Shown: positions 15,620 through 23,600 of the stretch, in pieces
Layout: each line of letters opens with the position of its first letter
Position numbering within the stretch: position 1 is the first letter of the stretch
Assembly (NCBI GenBank): GCA_045647905.1
Contig: JAZRMZ010000175.1
Location: forward strand, 1 to 62,790
DNA length: 62,790 bases
Source of the DNA: SIG440 sp045647905
GTDB taxonomy: Bacteria; Bacillota; Clostridia; Monoglobales; Monoglobaceae
Direction: 5' to 3'
Program-made: the position numbers and the translations under genes
The notes under the pieces: generated by a model
Seen by the model: only the letters and a program-made list of their open reading frames with translations
What the model was told of the DNA's origin: nothing
The model's database searches: none

Positions 15620-17056
15620 ATGAAGTACAGAATAGTTTCTTATGTTTTGGGATGTGTGTTGGGAATTGAGGCGGCTGCAATGCTGTTGCCCTTTGGTTGT
15701 GCTGTTATTTTTGATGAATCATGCAAATGGATTTTTCTGCTTTGTGCATTGATTTGCCTTGCGGTCAGTGTGCCGTTGATTCTTGCACGACCCAAGGATA
15801 AAACAATGTTTGCAAAAGAGGGGTTTGCAGCGGTTGCACTCAGTTGGATTGCGCTCAGCTTTTTTGGTGCATTACCTTTTGTTTTTTCAAAAAGTATTCC
15901 AAATTTTATTGATGCTTTTTTTGAAACCGCATCGGGCTTTACCACAACGGGGGCATCAATTCTTTCGGACGTGGAGGCGCTTCCGAAATCAATGCTTTTC
16001 TGGCGCAGCTTTACACATTGGATTGGCGGTATGGGGGTTTTGGTATTTCTTGTTGCCATCCTGCCTATGTCGGGAGGAGGAAATCTCCATCTGATCAGGG
16101 CGGAAAGCCCCGGTCATTCTGTTGGAAAGCTTGTTCCCAGGGTGAAATCAACTGCAAAAATACTTTACAGTATTTATATTGTAATGACTCTTATTCAGAT
16201 TGTATTGCTGATGCTTGGGGGTCTTGACTGGTTTGATGCCGCAACGCTGACCTTTGGTACGGCGGGAACTGGTGGCTTTGGCATACTCAATTCCGGTGCG
16301 AGCGAATATTCGTCATATATACAGATTGTAATTACTGTGTTTATGGTACTGTTTGGAATTGATTTCAGCTTTTATTATCTTCTGATTATGCGCAAGGTTC
16401 GGTCTGCTTTCAAAATGGAGGAGGTCTGGATATATCTTGGCATTATTGCGGCATCCATTGCTGTGATTTTCTTCAATATCAGAGATGCTTTCGGGACAGC
16501 GGGCGAAACCTTGAAACACAGTGCATTTCAGGTGTCATCAATCATAACCACAACAGGATATTCAACTGTGGATTTTGATTTGTGGCCTCAGCTTTCAAAA
16601 ACAATTCTTGTTTTGCTGATGTTTTGTGGTGCTTGTGCAGGAAGCACGGGCGGTGGCATGAAGGTTTCAAGAATTATGATTCTTTTCAAAAGTATTGTCA
16701 AGGAAATCAAGGTTCTTGTTCATCCCAAAAGCACGGTAAAAGTGAAGCTCAACGGAAAACCGTTGGAGCATGAGGTTTTGCGTGGCGTAAATGTTTTTTT
16801 TGTTGCTTATATGTTTATTTTTGCGGTTGCGATGTTGCTTATCAGCTGCGACAATATGGATTTTACAACAAACTTTACCGCTGTTGTGGCAACTCTCAGC
16901 AATATCGGTCCGGGACTTGGTGCTGTGGGGCCAATGTGTAATTTTTCGGGATATTCAACGGTTTCGACCTTTATATTGTCTCTTGTGATGATAATAGGAC
17001 GTCTTGAAATATTCCCTGTGTTGGTGCTTTTGTCCCGTAAAACGTGGAAAAGGTAG
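15620..17056 (+). CDS. trkH: Potassium uptake channel TrkH
   Basis: A 478-residue membrane protein, the ion-conducting subunit of the Trk system. The four pore loops can be seen in order: TTTGAS (near residue 113), GTGGFG (near 219), TTTGYS (near 310) and NIGPG (near 430), each between membrane helices. Length and loop pattern match the family. It partners with TrkA encoded just upstream. No terminator directly after the stop was seen; the hairpin at 17192-17225 could serve. Confidence 0.93.
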   Translation: MKYRIVSYVLGCVLGIEAAAMLLPFGCAVIFDESCKWIFLLCALICLAVSVPLILARPKDKTMFAKEGFAAVALSWIALSFFGALPFVFSKSIPNFIDAFFETASGFTTTGASILSDVEALPKSMLFWRSFTHWIGGMGVLVFLVAILPMSGGGNLHLIRAESPGHSVGKLVPRVKSTAKILYSIYIVMTLIQIVLLMLGGLDWFDAATLTFGTAGTGGFGILNSGASEYSSYIQIVITVFMVLFGIDFSFYYLLIMRKVRSAFKMEEVWIYLGIIAASIAVIFFNIRDAFGTAGETLKHSAFQVSSIITTTGYSTVDFDLWPQLSKTILVLLMFCGACAGSTGGGMKVSRIMILFKSIVKEIKVLVHPKSTVKVKLNGKPLEHEVLRGVNVFFVAYMFIFAVAMLLISCDNMDFTTNFTAVVATLSNIGPGLGAVGPMCNFSGYSTVSTFILSLVMIIGRLEIFPVLVLLSRKTWKR

Positions 17057-17191
17057 GACACAAGACGTAATATTTACGATTAATCTGAATTTTGTTTATT
17101 GTACGCTGTTGCTTTGGTTGACAAAGAAAAGGCAAGCATAAGTAACAAATACGTAGCAAAATCGCATTTGGAAAATAATGTATTAGACAGC

Positions 17192-17225
17192 AAAAAACCG
17201 CAAAGCCTTGTGCTTTGCGGTTTTT
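17192..17225 (-). terminator. Bidirectional terminator between trkH and tRNA-Arg
   Basis: AAAAACCGCAAAGC (17192-17205) pairs exactly with GCTTTGCGGTTTTT (17212-17225). With T runs on both strands it can end trkH transcripts and the tRNA transcript from the other side. Confidence 0.85.
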
Positions 17226-17228
17226 GTT

Positions 17229-17305
17229 TGGTGCGCCGGGAGGGACTCGAACCCCCGACCTACTGGTTCGTAGCCAGTCACTCTATCCAGCTGAGCTACC
17301 GGCGC
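17229..17305 (-). tRNA. tRNA-Arg(ACG)
   Basis: The complement folds into a 77-base cloverleaf: acceptor GCGCCGG/CCGGCGC (7 bp), D arm with AGCTCAGCTGGATAGAG, anticodon stem ACTGG/CCAGT around CTACGAA (anticodon ACG, read as ICG), T arm GGGGGTTCGAGTCCCTC, discriminator A and an encoded CCA. It reads CGU/CGC/CGA codons. Confidence 0.95.
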
Positions 17306-17343
17306 ATATTGGACAAATAACAGTTTATCGCCAACGTTTATAT

Positions 17344-17372
17344 ATTCTACCACATCTTTTTGAAAAAAGCAA
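17344..17372 (-). promoter_or_regulatory. tRNA-Arg promoter
   Basis: On the minus strand TTGCTT (17372-17367) and TAGAAT (17349-17344) are 17 bases apart, 38 bases before the mature 5' end of the tRNA. Confidence 0.65.
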
Positions 17373-17452
17373 GAGTTTTTTGAAAAAAATTTTTAAAAAT
17401 TTATCTTTTTTTTAATTTTCGGCAATGTAACAGTTTTGTTAGGAAAAAATCA

Positions 17453-17481
17453 TTTACATTGTTTTTTTGATTTGATATACT
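17453..17481 (+). promoter_or_regulatory. Promoter of the phosphodiester glycosidase gene
   Basis: TTTACA (17453-17458) and TATACT (17476-17481) with a 17-base spacer, 36 bases before the start codon. Confidence 0.65.
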
Positions 17482-17517
17482 TAAAGCAATATAAATCAAA
17501 AGATTTGGGAAGTGTAT

Positions 17518-20097
17518 ATGATGTTGAATAAAAAAATTACAAAATCTGTTGTTTCGTTGGTTCTTTGTGCGATGATGACTTTTTCGGCCACCTCGGTTTT
17601 TGCTTCTGTGCTGGGAAGTTCACGGATAAACGGTTATACAAAGCAAATTGGCGAAGGCGTTTTCTTTACACATAATTTGTTTTTCAGCGACCAGGAAAAT
17701 GTTGGTCAGCAAAGTGAGAATTACATTACTTATGAACCAAACAGCTCTGTTATGCCGAGTATAACCTTTGGAAATGCTCTTTTTGGTGCTGAAACACTTT
17801 CGACTGAAACAAACAGGCTTGAAGCCTTGAATCTTGATGTTCTGGGCGGTGCCAATGCGGATTTCTTTTCATTTCAGACGGGAGTTCCTATGAGTAATGC
17901 AATCATTGACGGTAAAATTGTTACCAAGGACTCGGAGGGTCAGGATGCAATCGGTATTATGGAAGACGGAACGGCGTTTATGTCATATATAACGTTTAAT
18001 TCTATTCTTACCCGTGAGGATGGTTCAAAAATTAATATTCACAACATAAACAAATACCGTCAACCGTACACAATATATCTTATGACCGATGAGTTTTCGG
18101 ATACAACACAGAATACAACAAAGGGATATGATGTGGTTCTTGGTTCAATTCAGGGCGAAATACGGCTTGGAACGACCATGACTGCCGTTGTGGAATCGGT
18201 TGAGCTGAATTCTTCGGCGGTGAAAATCCCAAAAGGGAAAATGATTATAACTGTTGATGAAAACGCTCCTGCGGAGCTTGTTGGTCAGATTTCGGCGTTG
18301 AAAACGGGCGAAAAAATATCCATTGACTTTAGTGTTGACGGTGATGCACGCTGGAATGATGTCAGGGTTGGAATGGGTTCAATCGGAGGGAAGCTCCTTA
18401 CCAACGGAAAGATAAATCCAAATCTGGAGGCGGGAGCGGCACCTCGGACAGCTATTGGAATAACAGAAGACGGTGCGTTGATTCTTTATACCATTGACGG
18501 ACGGCAACAGGGACACAGCTACGGTGTTCAGCTCAAAACCCTTGCTTTGAGAATGCAGGAGCTGGGTTGTGTTGAGGCTCTGAATCTTGACGGCGGCGGT
18601 TCAACGGCAATAACAGCGCAGATGCCGGGGGATAATTTTTCGGTTCTTCAAAACAAACCGTCGGGTGGAAGCGAGCGAAATGTTTCCACGTATTTCTATT
18701 TCATAAACAAGGCTTATCCCACGGGTGAGCCTGCATATTTGCATTTATATCCCAATATAACAGGTGTTCTTACGGGTTCGGAGCTTCAATTGTCGGTGAA
18801 AGCCACGGACCACGGGTTTTATCCGGTGAAGCTGCCGGCGGGGGTTAATTTCTCGGTTGAAGAAGGGAAAAATAGCACGGTCACAAGTGACGGAGTGTTC
18901 ACGGCCAAGGATGACGGCGTTGTGACGGTTTATGCAAATTACGGTGAGGCAAAGGGGGCGTTGGAGGTGGTGTGCCTTGAAACCCCAACGTCAATTCACG
19001 TTATGAACAAGAAGAACGGCGAGTTGGTTGAAGCTCTTGTTCTTGACCCCGGTGAGAAGGTGGCTTTGACAGCCGATGCTTACGGCGGTTATAACAAACT
19101 GACCGAAACGGATGACAGCTTTCGGTGGGAGGTTGATTCCAATATAGGCAGTTTTGATGGGGAGCATACTTTTGTTGCCTCGGAAAATTACGGGGCAAAG
19201 GGGTATATTCGTGTTTCGGCAGGTGAAAGAACCGTGACAATTCCTGTTGAGCTTAATTCAGCAACGGGAACGGCTTCCGACCCCGATTCATATCCCGTTA
19301 TTGAAATGGAGTTTGAAAACGGAACGCTTTTGGGGAAAATCTCAAACAAGTATGCAATTCCTACTGAGGAGAAGGACGTTACAGTTCGTGCTGACGGAAA
19401 AACTCAGGCGGTTGAATATGATATGGAAAACGGTGAGTTTAAAGTAAAACTTGATTCTGATGTGCAAAAAATAACGGTTTGTGCAACAAATACATCGGGG
19501 TATACTGCTTTTAAAACAATGGCGGTGGGAGACGAGAGCTTTGATGCTCCATTTGCCGATACAAAGGGGCATTGGGCAGAAAATATTCTCGGTTATATGT
19601 ATTCAAAAAAGATTATCAGCGGTGACCCCACGGACGGAACCTTGAAGTTCAATCCTCAAAAACAGATGACACGTTCAGAATTTGCGGTTATGATGGTTAA
19701 CTACCTGGGAGTTGATTCTGCTGAATATGAAAATGTTCGGTTGCCTTATTCGGATGCAGACAAGATTCCTGCGTGGGCGTTGAATAGTTTTAAGGCGCTG
19801 TACAACCTTGGGATTCTGACGGGGCGGTATGTTTCGGACACGGAGACCGTGGCAGACCCCACCTCGTCAATAAGCCGTGCCGAAGCGGCAACCATTGTGG
19901 CAAGAACCTTGCCTGAGGGATTTTTCAGAACTCCCATAAAGGCTACGGATAAAAAGGATATAGCACCATGGGCAGAAGATGGATTTTCAGTTATGCTGAA
20001 TATCGGTGCAATGAAGGGTTATGAGGACGGAAGCCTCAAGCCTTTGAATCCTCTGACCAAAGCCGAAGCGGCAAAAATACTGTATTCGGCAATGTGA
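17518..20097 (+). CDS. SLH-anchored phosphodiester glycosidase-like protein
   Basis: An 859-residue secreted protein. A signal peptide (residues 1-30, basic start then hydrophobic core ending near VFA) is followed by a domain of the NAGPA/phosphodiester-glycosidase family, recognised by TAIGITEDGALILYTIDGR and the signature NLDGGGST near residue 356. Two Ig-like or beta-sandwich stretches (about 395-490 and 490-670) lead to three SLH domains (from about 677: FADTKGHWAENI..., YSDADKIPAWA..., KKDIAPWAEDG...), which bind the cell-wall polymer. The family removes sugars linked through phosphodiesters, so a role in trimming surface or wall glycans is plausible. ATG 17518 follows GGGAAG; ATG 17521 is equally possible. 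It has its own promoter and terminator. Confidence 0.85.
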   Translation: MMLNKKITKSVVSLVLCAMMTFSATSVFASVLGSSRINGYTKQIGEGVFFTHNLFFSDQENVGQQSENYITYEPNSSVMPSITFGNALFGAETLSTETNRLEALNLDVLGGANADFFSFQTGVPMSNAIIDGKIVTKDSEGQDAIGIMEDGTAFMSYITFNSILTREDGSKINIHNINKYRQPYTIYLMTDEFSDTTQNTTKGYDVVLGSIQGEIRLGTTMTAVVESVELNSSAVKIPKGKMIITVDENAPAELVGQISALKTGEKISIDFSVDGDARWNDVRVGMGSIGGKLLTNGKINPNLEAGAAPRTAIGITEDGALILYTIDGRQQGHSYGVQLKTLALRMQELGCVEALNLDGGGSTAITAQMPGDNFSVLQNKPSGGSERNVSTYFYFINKAYPTGEPAYLHLYPNITGVLTGSELQLSVKATDHGFYPVKLPAGVNFSVEEGKNSTVTSDGVFTAKDDGVVTVYANYGEAKGALEVVCLETPTSIHVMNKKNGELVEALVLDPGEKVALTADAYGGYNKLTETDDSFRWEVDSNIGSFDGEHTFVASENYGAKGYIRVSAGERTVTIPVELNSATGTASDPDSYPVIEMEFENGTLLGKISNKYAIPTEEKDVTVRADGKTQAVEYDMENGEFKVKLDSDVQKITVCATNTSGYTAFKTMAVGDESFDAPFADTKGHWAENILGYMYSKKIISGDPTDGTLKFNPQKQMTRSEFAVMMVNYLGVDSAEYENVRLPYSDADKIPAWALNSFKALYNLGILTGRYVSDTETVADPTSSISRAEAATIVARTLPEGFFRTPIKATDKKDIAPWAEDGFSVMLNIGAMKGYEDGSLKPLNPLTKAEAAKILYSAM

Positions 20098-20113
20098 AAA
20101 TACGGAAAAATTT

Positions 20114-20150
20114 GAGAGACCTTATCTGTTTGTGATGAAGTCTCTCTTTT
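20114..20150 (+). terminator. Intrinsic terminator
   Basis: GAGAGAC (20114-20120) pairs with GTCTCTC (20140-20146), followed by TTTTG; 17 bases after the SLH glycosidase stop codon. Confidence 0.75.
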
Positions 20151-20241
20151 GTTTAGCCTGACGGTAGTTAATTTTTGTGGAGATTAAAGAAAAAGTTGTG
20201 AGTGATGTACACAATTTATAGTAAAAGTATAATTTCTGTTG

Positions 20242-20269
20242 TTGCTTTATTTTTCTCTTAATGTATAAT
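20242..20269 (+). promoter_or_regulatory. Promoter of the metallophosphoesterase gene
   Basis: TTGCTT (20242-20247) and TATAAT (20264-20269), 16 bases apart, 34 bases before the start codon. Confidence 0.7.
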
Positions 20270-20303
20270 ATTGTTAGGATAAAAAAGCAAAAGGAGTAAG
20301 AAA

Positions 20304-22661
20304 ATGAGAATTAAGGGCATTTTACAATTGGTTTTATTATCAATAATGATGTGTGTATTTGCGACGGTTGTGGCATTTGCCGACAATGGAGGAAGTTATA
20401 CGGCAGATTTTGAGACAGATTTACGGTCTTCTGAAATTATTGTAAATGCTGTATATAATCCTTCAGGTGATGAAACAGACTCTTTTACGGCTTTTTTGGC
20501 GTTATATAATGAATCAGGTCAGCTTTTGAGGGTTGTAAGTAATGCAAGCATAAACAACACAGCACGAGTTGCTGTTCCAAATTATAATGATGCAAAAAGT
20601 GCAAAGGCGTTTGTTTGGAAAAATTCAAGTCCCGTAACAAAGGTAATAGGAATTGATGAAAATACAGTAATAAACCCTACAAAATTTCTTGATTTTACTG
20701 TTGATGTGGAAACGGGCAGAGAACCGGTGGTTTTACAGCTTACCGATACTCAGATTATAGATGCGGCTCAGGAACGTTATGAGGACAGACTGGGAGCAAC
20801 ACTCGATGCATATTATGCAACAGAAAATATGGATGAACGGTGTTTTAATTGTTTGCGTAAAACGATTGAAGCAACTAAGCCTGATCTTATTTTGCTGACG
20901 GGTGATTTGGTGTATGGTTCGTTTGATGATAAGGGGACTTCGTTTACCAAGCTTGTTTCTGTTATGGACAGCTTTGGAATCCCATGGGCACCTGTGTTTG
21001 GAAATCACGATAACGAAAGCGAAAAAGGTGCTGACTGGCAGTGCCAACAGCTTGAAAGTGCATCCAATTGTCTTTTTAAGCAGAGAACTCTGACGGGAAA
21101 CGGAAATTATTCTGTTGGCATAACTCAGGGTGGTGAACTGAAACGTGTGTTCTTTATGTTGGATTCAAATGGCTGCGGTGGTATGAGCGAGGCAACGGCT
21201 GCAAATGGTCACTCCAAAGCCTCGGTAGGTTTTGGGGACGACCAGATTACGTGGTATACGGATGTTGCAACAAAAATTAACCGTTTGGTCCCCAATATGA
21301 AATATTCTTTTGTATATCATATTCAGCAGGAAATTTTCAGAAATGCATTGGCGCAATATGGAACAATTAATGCCGATACGGCTAATAATCCCATAAACAT
21401 TGATACATCCGTAAATAAGGCAAGTTCTGATTTTGGTTATATTGGCAGTAATCTAAAAAGCGGATGGGATACGAACTTTGAGATATATAACGGAATGAAA
21501 GCTCTTGGTGCGGATTCCCATTTTGTGGGACATGAGCATTTGAACAGTGCAAGTGTTGTGTATGACGGAACCCGTTTTCAATATGGTCAAAAATCGTCAA
21601 CTTATGACCGTGCAAATTATATTAAAGAGGATGGTACAATTGCGGGGGCGTATTCGTCAATCGGAACTCCTATTATTGGCGGTACGGTGATGAAAATGTC
21701 GGAAGATGATGGTAGTTTCAGCGATAGTTATATTTATTATTGTAACGATGTTAATCCTGAAATCGTTGTTGTTCCCGGTATGCAACTTGGTAAAGAGCTT
21801 ACCATGTCAGCGGAAGGGATTAGCGGCAGAGCTGTAACCATAGGTAATGCATCGGCTTATCAGTTTGCGGCGGCAAAACAGGCAAAGATTTATGTGGATA
21901 CTGCTGTTGTGGCAAATAAGGATGTTTTCACTTTTGATGCTTATGTGCCGTCAACGTCAAATAACTTATTAAACGGGAAGGGTGAATTTTCACTGCGTAT
22001 AAAGCCTAACGAACTTGACCCTCAAACCGATGGTTCGGCAAACGGATACATAGATTTTAAGTCTTCTGCTAATGTGAGTGACGTCAAGATAGTATTTGAT
22101 GAGTGGAAAACCTATAAAATTGACATTTCGGGCTTTGGAACAAGCTGTACTGAATTTTCCTTTGTTATTGCAGCAGGAAATACCATATATCTGAAAGATA
22201 TTGCAACAGCTCTGAAGGTTAACGGTCTTTCGTTTGATGAACAGCAGTTGACTTACGGCAGCAAATTTGTTATCACTACAGAACAAGTAGATGGAGAAAG
22301 TGCATATGAGGTTGAGGCATTAGGGCAAGATAAGCTCTATGTAAATACCGAACTTCTGAAAAATAAATCAACATTTTCATTTAGTGTATATGTTCCATCA
22401 ACATCTAATAACAAGTTAAGCGGAAAAGGTGAGTTTTCGCTGCGTATAAAACCCAACGAACTTGATCCGCAAGCGGATGGTTCGGTAAATGGTTATGTAG
22501 ACTTTAATTCGTCTGCTGCGATTGAGGATGTTAAGGTGGTGTATGATGAATGGAAAACATATACCATAGACATTTCCGCTTTTGGAACAAGCTGTACGGA
22601 GTTTTCGTTTGTTATAGCAGGTGGAAATACTATTTATTTAAAGGATTTGAAGATTAAATAG
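20304..22661 (+). CDS. Secreted calcineurin-like metallophosphoesterase
   Basis: A 785-residue exported protein with a signal peptide (residues 1-27, ending FADN). A small beta domain (about 28-130) precedes a calcineurin-like phosphoesterase domain with its metal motifs: LQLTDTQ (near 145), GDLVYG (near 198), GNHDNE (near 232), a His segment YHIQQE (near 338) and GHEHLN (near 409). The C-terminus holds two similar domains of about 110 residues (about 524-634 and 676-785), both with EFSLRIKPNELDPQ and GTSCTEFSFVIA; they look like carbohydrate-binding modules produced by duplication. No SLH or sortase signal is seen. AGGAG near 20290 marks the start. The substrate is unknown; surface phosphoesters are a guess. 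Confidence 0.85.
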   Translation: MRIKGILQLVLLSIMMCVFATVVAFADNGGSYTADFETDLRSSEIIVNAVYNPSGDETDSFTAFLALYNESGQLLRVVSNASINNTARVAVPNYNDAKSAKAFVWKNSSPVTKVIGIDENTVINPTKFLDFTVDVETGREPVVLQLTDTQIIDAAQERYEDRLGATLDAYYATENMDERCFNCLRKTIEATKPDLILLTGDLVYGSFDDKGTSFTKLVSVMDSFGIPWAPVFGNHDNESEKGADWQCQQLESASNCLFKQRTLTGNGNYSVGITQGGELKRVFFMLDSNGCGGMSEATAANGHSKASVGFGDDQITWYTDVATKINRLVPNMKYSFVYHIQQEIFRNALAQYGTINADTANNPINIDTSVNKASSDFGYIGSNLKSGWDTNFEIYNGMKALGADSHFVGHEHLNSASVVYDGTRFQYGQKSSTYDRANYIKEDGTIAGAYSSIGTPIIGGTVMKMSEDDGSFSDSYIYYCNDVNPEIVVVPGMQLGKELTMSAEGISGRAVTIGNASAYQFAAAKQAKIYVDTAVVANKDVFTFDAYVPSTSNNLLNGKGEFSLRIKPNELDPQTDGSANGYIDFKSSANVSDVKIVFDEWKTYKIDISGFGTSCTEFSFVIAAGNTIYLKDIATALKVNGLSFDEQQLTYGSKFVITTEQVDGESAYEVEALGQDKLYVNTELLKNKSTFSFSVYVPSTSNNKLSGKGEFSLRIKPNELDPQADGSVNGYVDFNSSAAIEDVKVVYDEWKTYTIDISAFGTSCTEFSFVIAGGNTIYLKDLKIK

Positions 22662-22692
22662 GCAGTAGCGGAAAAAGAACTGCTGTATAATC

Positions 22693-22780
22693 AAAAAAGA
22701 GATTCTTCGCCGATGGCTCAGAATGACATTGGCTCAAAGCCTTTTTGAGTCATCCTGAGTGTAACGAAGGATCTCTTTTT
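22693..22780 (+). repeat. Family B inverted pair acting as terminator
   Basis: A forward B (22693-22726) and an inverse B (22749-22780) form a hairpin of about 30 pairs flanked by A and T runs. It lies 32 bases after the metallophosphoesterase stop codon and could end transcription from either side. Confidence 0.75.
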
Positions 22781-22815
22781 GTATGTTATAGAATCTAAAT
22801 ATTTAATGTAATACG

Positions 22816-22923
22816 TTAATCTCTGAATTCAAATAATTTTTTTAAAGGAATATTCAAAGCCTCTGAAATATCAATCAAAGTGTCCAAAGTGCTGGAGCAG
22901 GCAGCGGTTTCAGTTCGTTGCAT
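22816..22923 (-). pseudogene. Remnant of an XRE-type regulator
   Basis: The minus strand codes for 35 residues, MQRTETAACSSTL then DTLIDISEALNIPLKKLFEF and RD, which match the second half of a lambda-repressor-type helix-turn-helix domain (compare the IYKISLTLN part of the regulator at 5842). An in-frame stop three codons upstream of the ATG and the missing DNA-recognition helix show that the gene is broken. It is called a remnant rather than a small gene because it begins in mid-domain. Confidence 0.55.
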
Positions 22924-23006
22924 ATGCTCTCACTTCTTTTGTATATTATATTCCGAACAACAACTATTATCGACAATTAAACTTGTTGATAAAACAACAG
23001 AATTGA

Positions 23007-23035
23007 TTGACTTATGTATAAATATGTGGTATTAT
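23007..23035 (+). promoter_or_regulatory. Orphan promoter
   Basis: TTGACT (23007-23012) and TATTAT (23030-23035) with a 17-base spacer. A symmetric TGGTATTTACCA follows near 23050. The only frame downstream is 24 codons long (MEELIKKNCC start, near 23094), so the promoter may have lost its gene. It lies divergent from the XRE remnant. The rest of 22924-23175 is empty as far as I can see. Confidence 0.45.
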
Positions 23036-23175
23036 ACAAACTAAAAAGTGGTATTTACCATTAAAACAAGTGTTTTTGGAATGTGTGGGTGAATGGAAGA
23101 GTTGATAAAGAAGAATTGTTGTAACAACGATTATATTAATGAAAAAAGTGTCGAAATTCAAAAATAAGTAAGGTA

Positions 23176-23204
23176 TTGACAAAAGGCGTATTTTGCGTTA
23201 AAAT
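23176..23204 (+). promoter_or_regulatory. Promoter of the M-box/mgtE transcript
   Basis: A perfect TTGACA (23176-23181) and TAAAAT (23199-23204), 17 bases apart; the riboswitch begins about ten bases after the likely start site. Confidence 0.8.
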
Positions 23205-23218
23205 ATAAAAAGATATTC

Positions 23219-23362
23219 CGGTAGGTAAGGCTACCACAGGGATACGGATTGCTGCCGCGAAATGGTGGAGACACCATGAGTTGGTTGAACAGGCTATATC
23301 GAATCAAGGTATCGTCTAATGCAGTTTCATTGCCCTGCGAAGCTAAAGCTCGAACGGTGACA
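23219..23362 (+). promoter_or_regulatory. M-box (ykoK) magnesium riboswitch
   Basis: The segment carries the conserved M-box blocks in order: GGTAGGTAAGGCTACC, CAGGGATACGGATTGCTGCCG, GAAATGGTGGAGACACCA, GAACAGGC, TAATGCAG, TGCCCTGCGAAGCTAAAGCTC. M-box RNAs fold around several Mg2+ ions and shut off transport genes when magnesium is plentiful. A terminator follows at 23389 and a magnesium transporter gene at 23601, so the assignment is well supported. Confidence 0.93.
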
Positions 23363-23388
23363 TCGTATATTTTGACTTACTCAAATTT

Positions 23389-23430
23389 CCTGTGTCATTG
23401 TTCACGCAATGATACAGGATTTTCTTTTTT
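23389..23430 (+). terminator. Riboswitch-controlled terminator
   Basis: CCTGTGTCATTG (23389-23400) pairs with CAATGATACAGG (23407-23418), then ATTTTCTTTTTT. It sits at the usual place of the M-box expression platform. Confidence 0.85.
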
Positions 23431-23452
23431 GGTTTTTGATGACGTGTTTTGG

Positions 23453-23524
23453 AAAGATTCTTCCATAAGCTCAGGATGACCCCTCTCAGTCAGCGAAAGC
23501 TGACAGCTCCCCCCGAGGGGAGCC
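23453..23524. repeat. Family B+A composite inside the mgtE leader
   Basis: B (23453-23480, agattcttccataagctcaggatgac) runs directly into A (23480-23524, with stems CAGTCAGC/GCTGAC and GGCTCCCC-type). It lies between the riboswitch terminator and the mgtE ribosome binding site, so it is transcribed with mgtE. Confidence 0.8.
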
Positions 23525-23600
23525 TTGAAACAGAAGGGATGATTTTTACGGCACTTGTTCAAGAACGATTTTACAAATTTTGAAACAGGAGGAAAAGCAG

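Noticed and set aside
17099..17415. Two plus-strand frames across the tRNA-Arg region
   Set aside because: They consist of the complement of the tRNA and its terminator, a frequent false gene call.
23249..23479. 76-codon frame beginning inside the M-box
   Set aside because: It runs through the riboswitch, its terminator and a repeat; the conserved RNA explains the sequence.
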